Part shown: positions 5,214 to 6,407 of the stretch, piece by piece | How positions within the stretch are numbered: the first letter of the stretch is position 1 | Layout: each line of letters begins with the position of its first letter | Origin: an uncultured Eubacteriales bacterium | Lineage (GTDB): Bacteria; Bacillota; Clostridia; Christensenellales; QAND01 | Length of the DNA: 6,407 nucleotides | Reading direction: 5' to 3' | Assembly (NCBI GenBank): GCA_900546685.1 | Contig: UREB01000101.1 | Span: 1 to 6,407 of the forward strand | Program-made: the position numbers and the translations under genes | Notes under the pieces: model-generated | What the model saw: only the letters and a program-made list of their open reading frames with translations | Told to the model about the DNA's origin: nothing | The model's database searches: none

Positions 5214-5897
5214 ATGGACTTTGCCAAGATCCTATTGGTCGAGGATGACCAAACCATTGCCATGGGGCTGGAATTTGCCCTATGCCAGGAAGGATATACC
5301 GTTACCGCCTGCGCACGCATCTCAGAGGCCCGGCAGGCGCTTTCTTCCCATGCATTCCATCTCGCCATTTTGGATATCAACCTGCCGGATGGCGATGGTT
5401 ATGCGCTCTGCAAGCAGATCAAGCAAGCTTCGCCCGCAACCTCCATCATCTTTCTCACCGTTCATGAAGAGGAAATGAGCGCCGTCATGGGCTTGGAGCT
5501 GGGCGCTGATGACTATATCACAAAGCCGTTTCGCCTACGCGAGCTGCTGGCCCGCGTCAAGGCAGTGCTGCGCCGCGGCCAATCGCTGGCCACCAACATG
5601 CTGCAGGTAGGCCCTCTGCGCCTGTATCCAGACCAAGCCAAGGTATACCGCCAGGAAGAGGAGCTCTTTCTCACCGCTATGGAATACCGTCTGCTGCTCG
5701 CCTTTATGCGGCATCCCGGCCAGGTGCTTACCCGCAGCCGCCTGATGGAAGCGCTTTGGGATGTGGACGGCGCTTTTGTGGAGGACAATACCCTCTCCGT
5801 CTATGTGCGCCGCCTGCGCGAAAAGATCGGCGATACCGATGCTGCCCAGCCGCTGATTGCCACGGTTCGCGGCCTAGGCTATCGAATGGAAGGATAA
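5214..5897 (+). CDS. OmpR/PhoB-family DNA-binding response regulator
   Basis: This cytoplasmic transcription factor is switched by phosphorylation from the kinase encoded next. The 227 residues are a full-length family member. The receiver domain at about 4-118 has the acidic pair D11/D12 in VEDD, phospho-acceptor D54 in ILDINLPDGDG, switch T82 and K104 in YITKPF, so all catalytic residues are intact. A winged helix-turn-helix domain at about 128-225 shows FLTAMEYRLLLAF, PGQVLTRSRLMEALW, DNTLSVYVRRLREKIG and the closing TVRGLGYRM, all typical of the family. Its target genes cannot be read from the sequence; systems of this type in Clostridia often control a neighbouring ABC transporter, which would lie outside the window. 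Expression probably passes the upstream hairpins. Confidence 0.96.
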   Translation: MDFAKILLVEDDQTIAMGLEFALCQEGYTVTACARISEARQALSSHAFHLAILDINLPDGDGYALCKQIKQASPATSIIFLTVHEEEMSAVMGLELGADDYITKPFRLRELLARVKAVLRRGQSLATNMLQVGPLRLYPDQAKVYRQEEELFLTAMEYRLLLAFMRHPGQVLTRSRLMEALWDVDGAFVEDNTLSVYVRRLREKIGDTDAAQPLIATVRGLGYRMEG

Positions 5898-5903
5898 AAA
5901 ATC

Positions 5904-6407
5904 ATGCGCTTTTTCAAAAATCCTGAAATCAGGTCCTATCTGCTATGGATGCTAGCAAGCCTATGCCTCTTGTGTGTCATGGGCTTGTTTTTTAGCTGGC
6001 AGATCCAACGCCATACCCAAGCCATTTTGGCCGATCACGATGCTGCCGCAGTAGGTGCTTTGGTGCAGGCCCATCCGGAACAGGAGCTTTCCATTGTCCG
6101 TCAGTTTACCAAGCAGCCCGATCCTGCCACGTTAGAAGCCGGGCGCGCCGTGCTGGCCAAGTACAACTACACCTCCGCTCGGCCGCTGTCCGTGCCCGTT
6201 TCCTTTTGGCTGTATGCGGGCGGCTGTTTTGTGCTGTTCTGTACAGCCGGCCTAGTCTGCCTTGCCAAGATCTTCCGCAAGATCCGCCATATCACCTGGT
6301 ATCTGCAAAAAGCCGCCCGCGACGAGCCCGCCGCCGCACTGCTGGATTGCCAGGAGGGAGACCTTGGCTATCTCTCCAATGAGTCCGTCAGAGTCGCCCA
6401 GATCGGA
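5904..6407 (+). CDS. Membrane sensor histidine kinase, N-terminal part (3' end outside window)
   Basis: This is the likely partner of the response regulator, starting 6 bases after its stop codon. AAGGA at 5890-5894, inside the regulator gene, is the ribosome binding site. The 168 codons to the window end contain no stop. Membrane segments are predicted at about 12-31 and 98-120, enclosing an extracytoplasmic part of some 65 residues without a domain I recognise. After the second segment a basic stretch (KIFRKIRHITWYLQKAARD) leads to EGDLGYLSNES, which resembles the linker before the phospho-acceptor helix in Bacillota kinases of the KIRxIT...EGELSxLxNEI type. The His box and ATPase domain lie beyond the edge, so the kinase call rests on context and this linker. 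Confidence 0.85.
   Translation, partial: MRFFKNPEIRSYLLWMLASLCLLCVMGLFFSWQIQRHTQAILADHDAAAVGALVQAHPEQELSIVRQFTKQPDPATLEAGRAVLAKYNYTSARPLSVPVSFWLYAGGCFVLFCTAGLVCLAKIFRKIRHITWYLQKAARDEPAAALLDCQEGDLGYLSNESVRVAQIG

Noticed and set aside
4610..5248. Open frame of 212 codons on the + strand overlapping queH in another frame
   Set aside because: It overlaps queH and continues through both hairpins into the response regulator, and it lacks any recognisable motif.

Overview
The window most likely comes from a GC-rich member of the Clostridia (Bacillota), probably a gut or other strict anaerobe. The grounds are strong AGGAGG-type ribosome binding sites, sigma-A-like promoters, a type III glutamine synthetase, an Amt-PII fusion, a DUF134/Mrp/NifX-domain cassette and an iron-sulfur QueH enzyme. 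I cannot name a genus. All genes I can support lie on the + strand, and I see no tRNA, rRNA, CRISPR array, transposase or phage gene.

Left part (1-2670), nitrogen assimilation: the C-terminal 276 codons of a type III glutamine synthetase are followed by a strong terminator-like hairpin. Then comes an ammonium transporter fused in one polypeptide to a complete PII signalling domain. Together they would import ammonium and fix it into glutamine. The PII tail should close the channel when 2-oxoglutarate is low. A second strong terminator ends the block.

Middle part (2670-4421), metal or iron-sulfur cassette: a near-consensus promoter drives a tight operon of three genes: a DUF134 helix-turn-helix protein, an Mrp/Nbp35-type P-loop ATPase that carries Fe-S clusters, and a small NifX/NifB-domain protein with a His/Cys-rich tail. 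All three carry Cys- or His-rich terminal segments, which suggests a metal-cofactor handling and sensing unit. A classic hairpin/T-tract terminator closes it.

Right part (4422-6407): queH (epoxyqueuosine reductase, tRNA queuosine synthesis) stands alone between terminators. Between queH and the next gene, a 137-base gap holds two consecutive terminator-like hairpins. Each is introduced by the same 11-base repeat, and they sit downstream of a possible promoter. Then come an OmpR-family response regulator and, 6 bases later, its partner membrane histidine kinase, cut by the window end before its catalytic core.

Most noteworthy are the Amt-PII fusion that keeps the pore-plugging arginine but has lost the uridylylation tyrosine, the metal-ligand tails on all three proteins of the DUF134 operon, and terminator hairpins placed only about 16-21 bases before the ribosome binding sites of amt and of the response regulator, which look like attenuation points.
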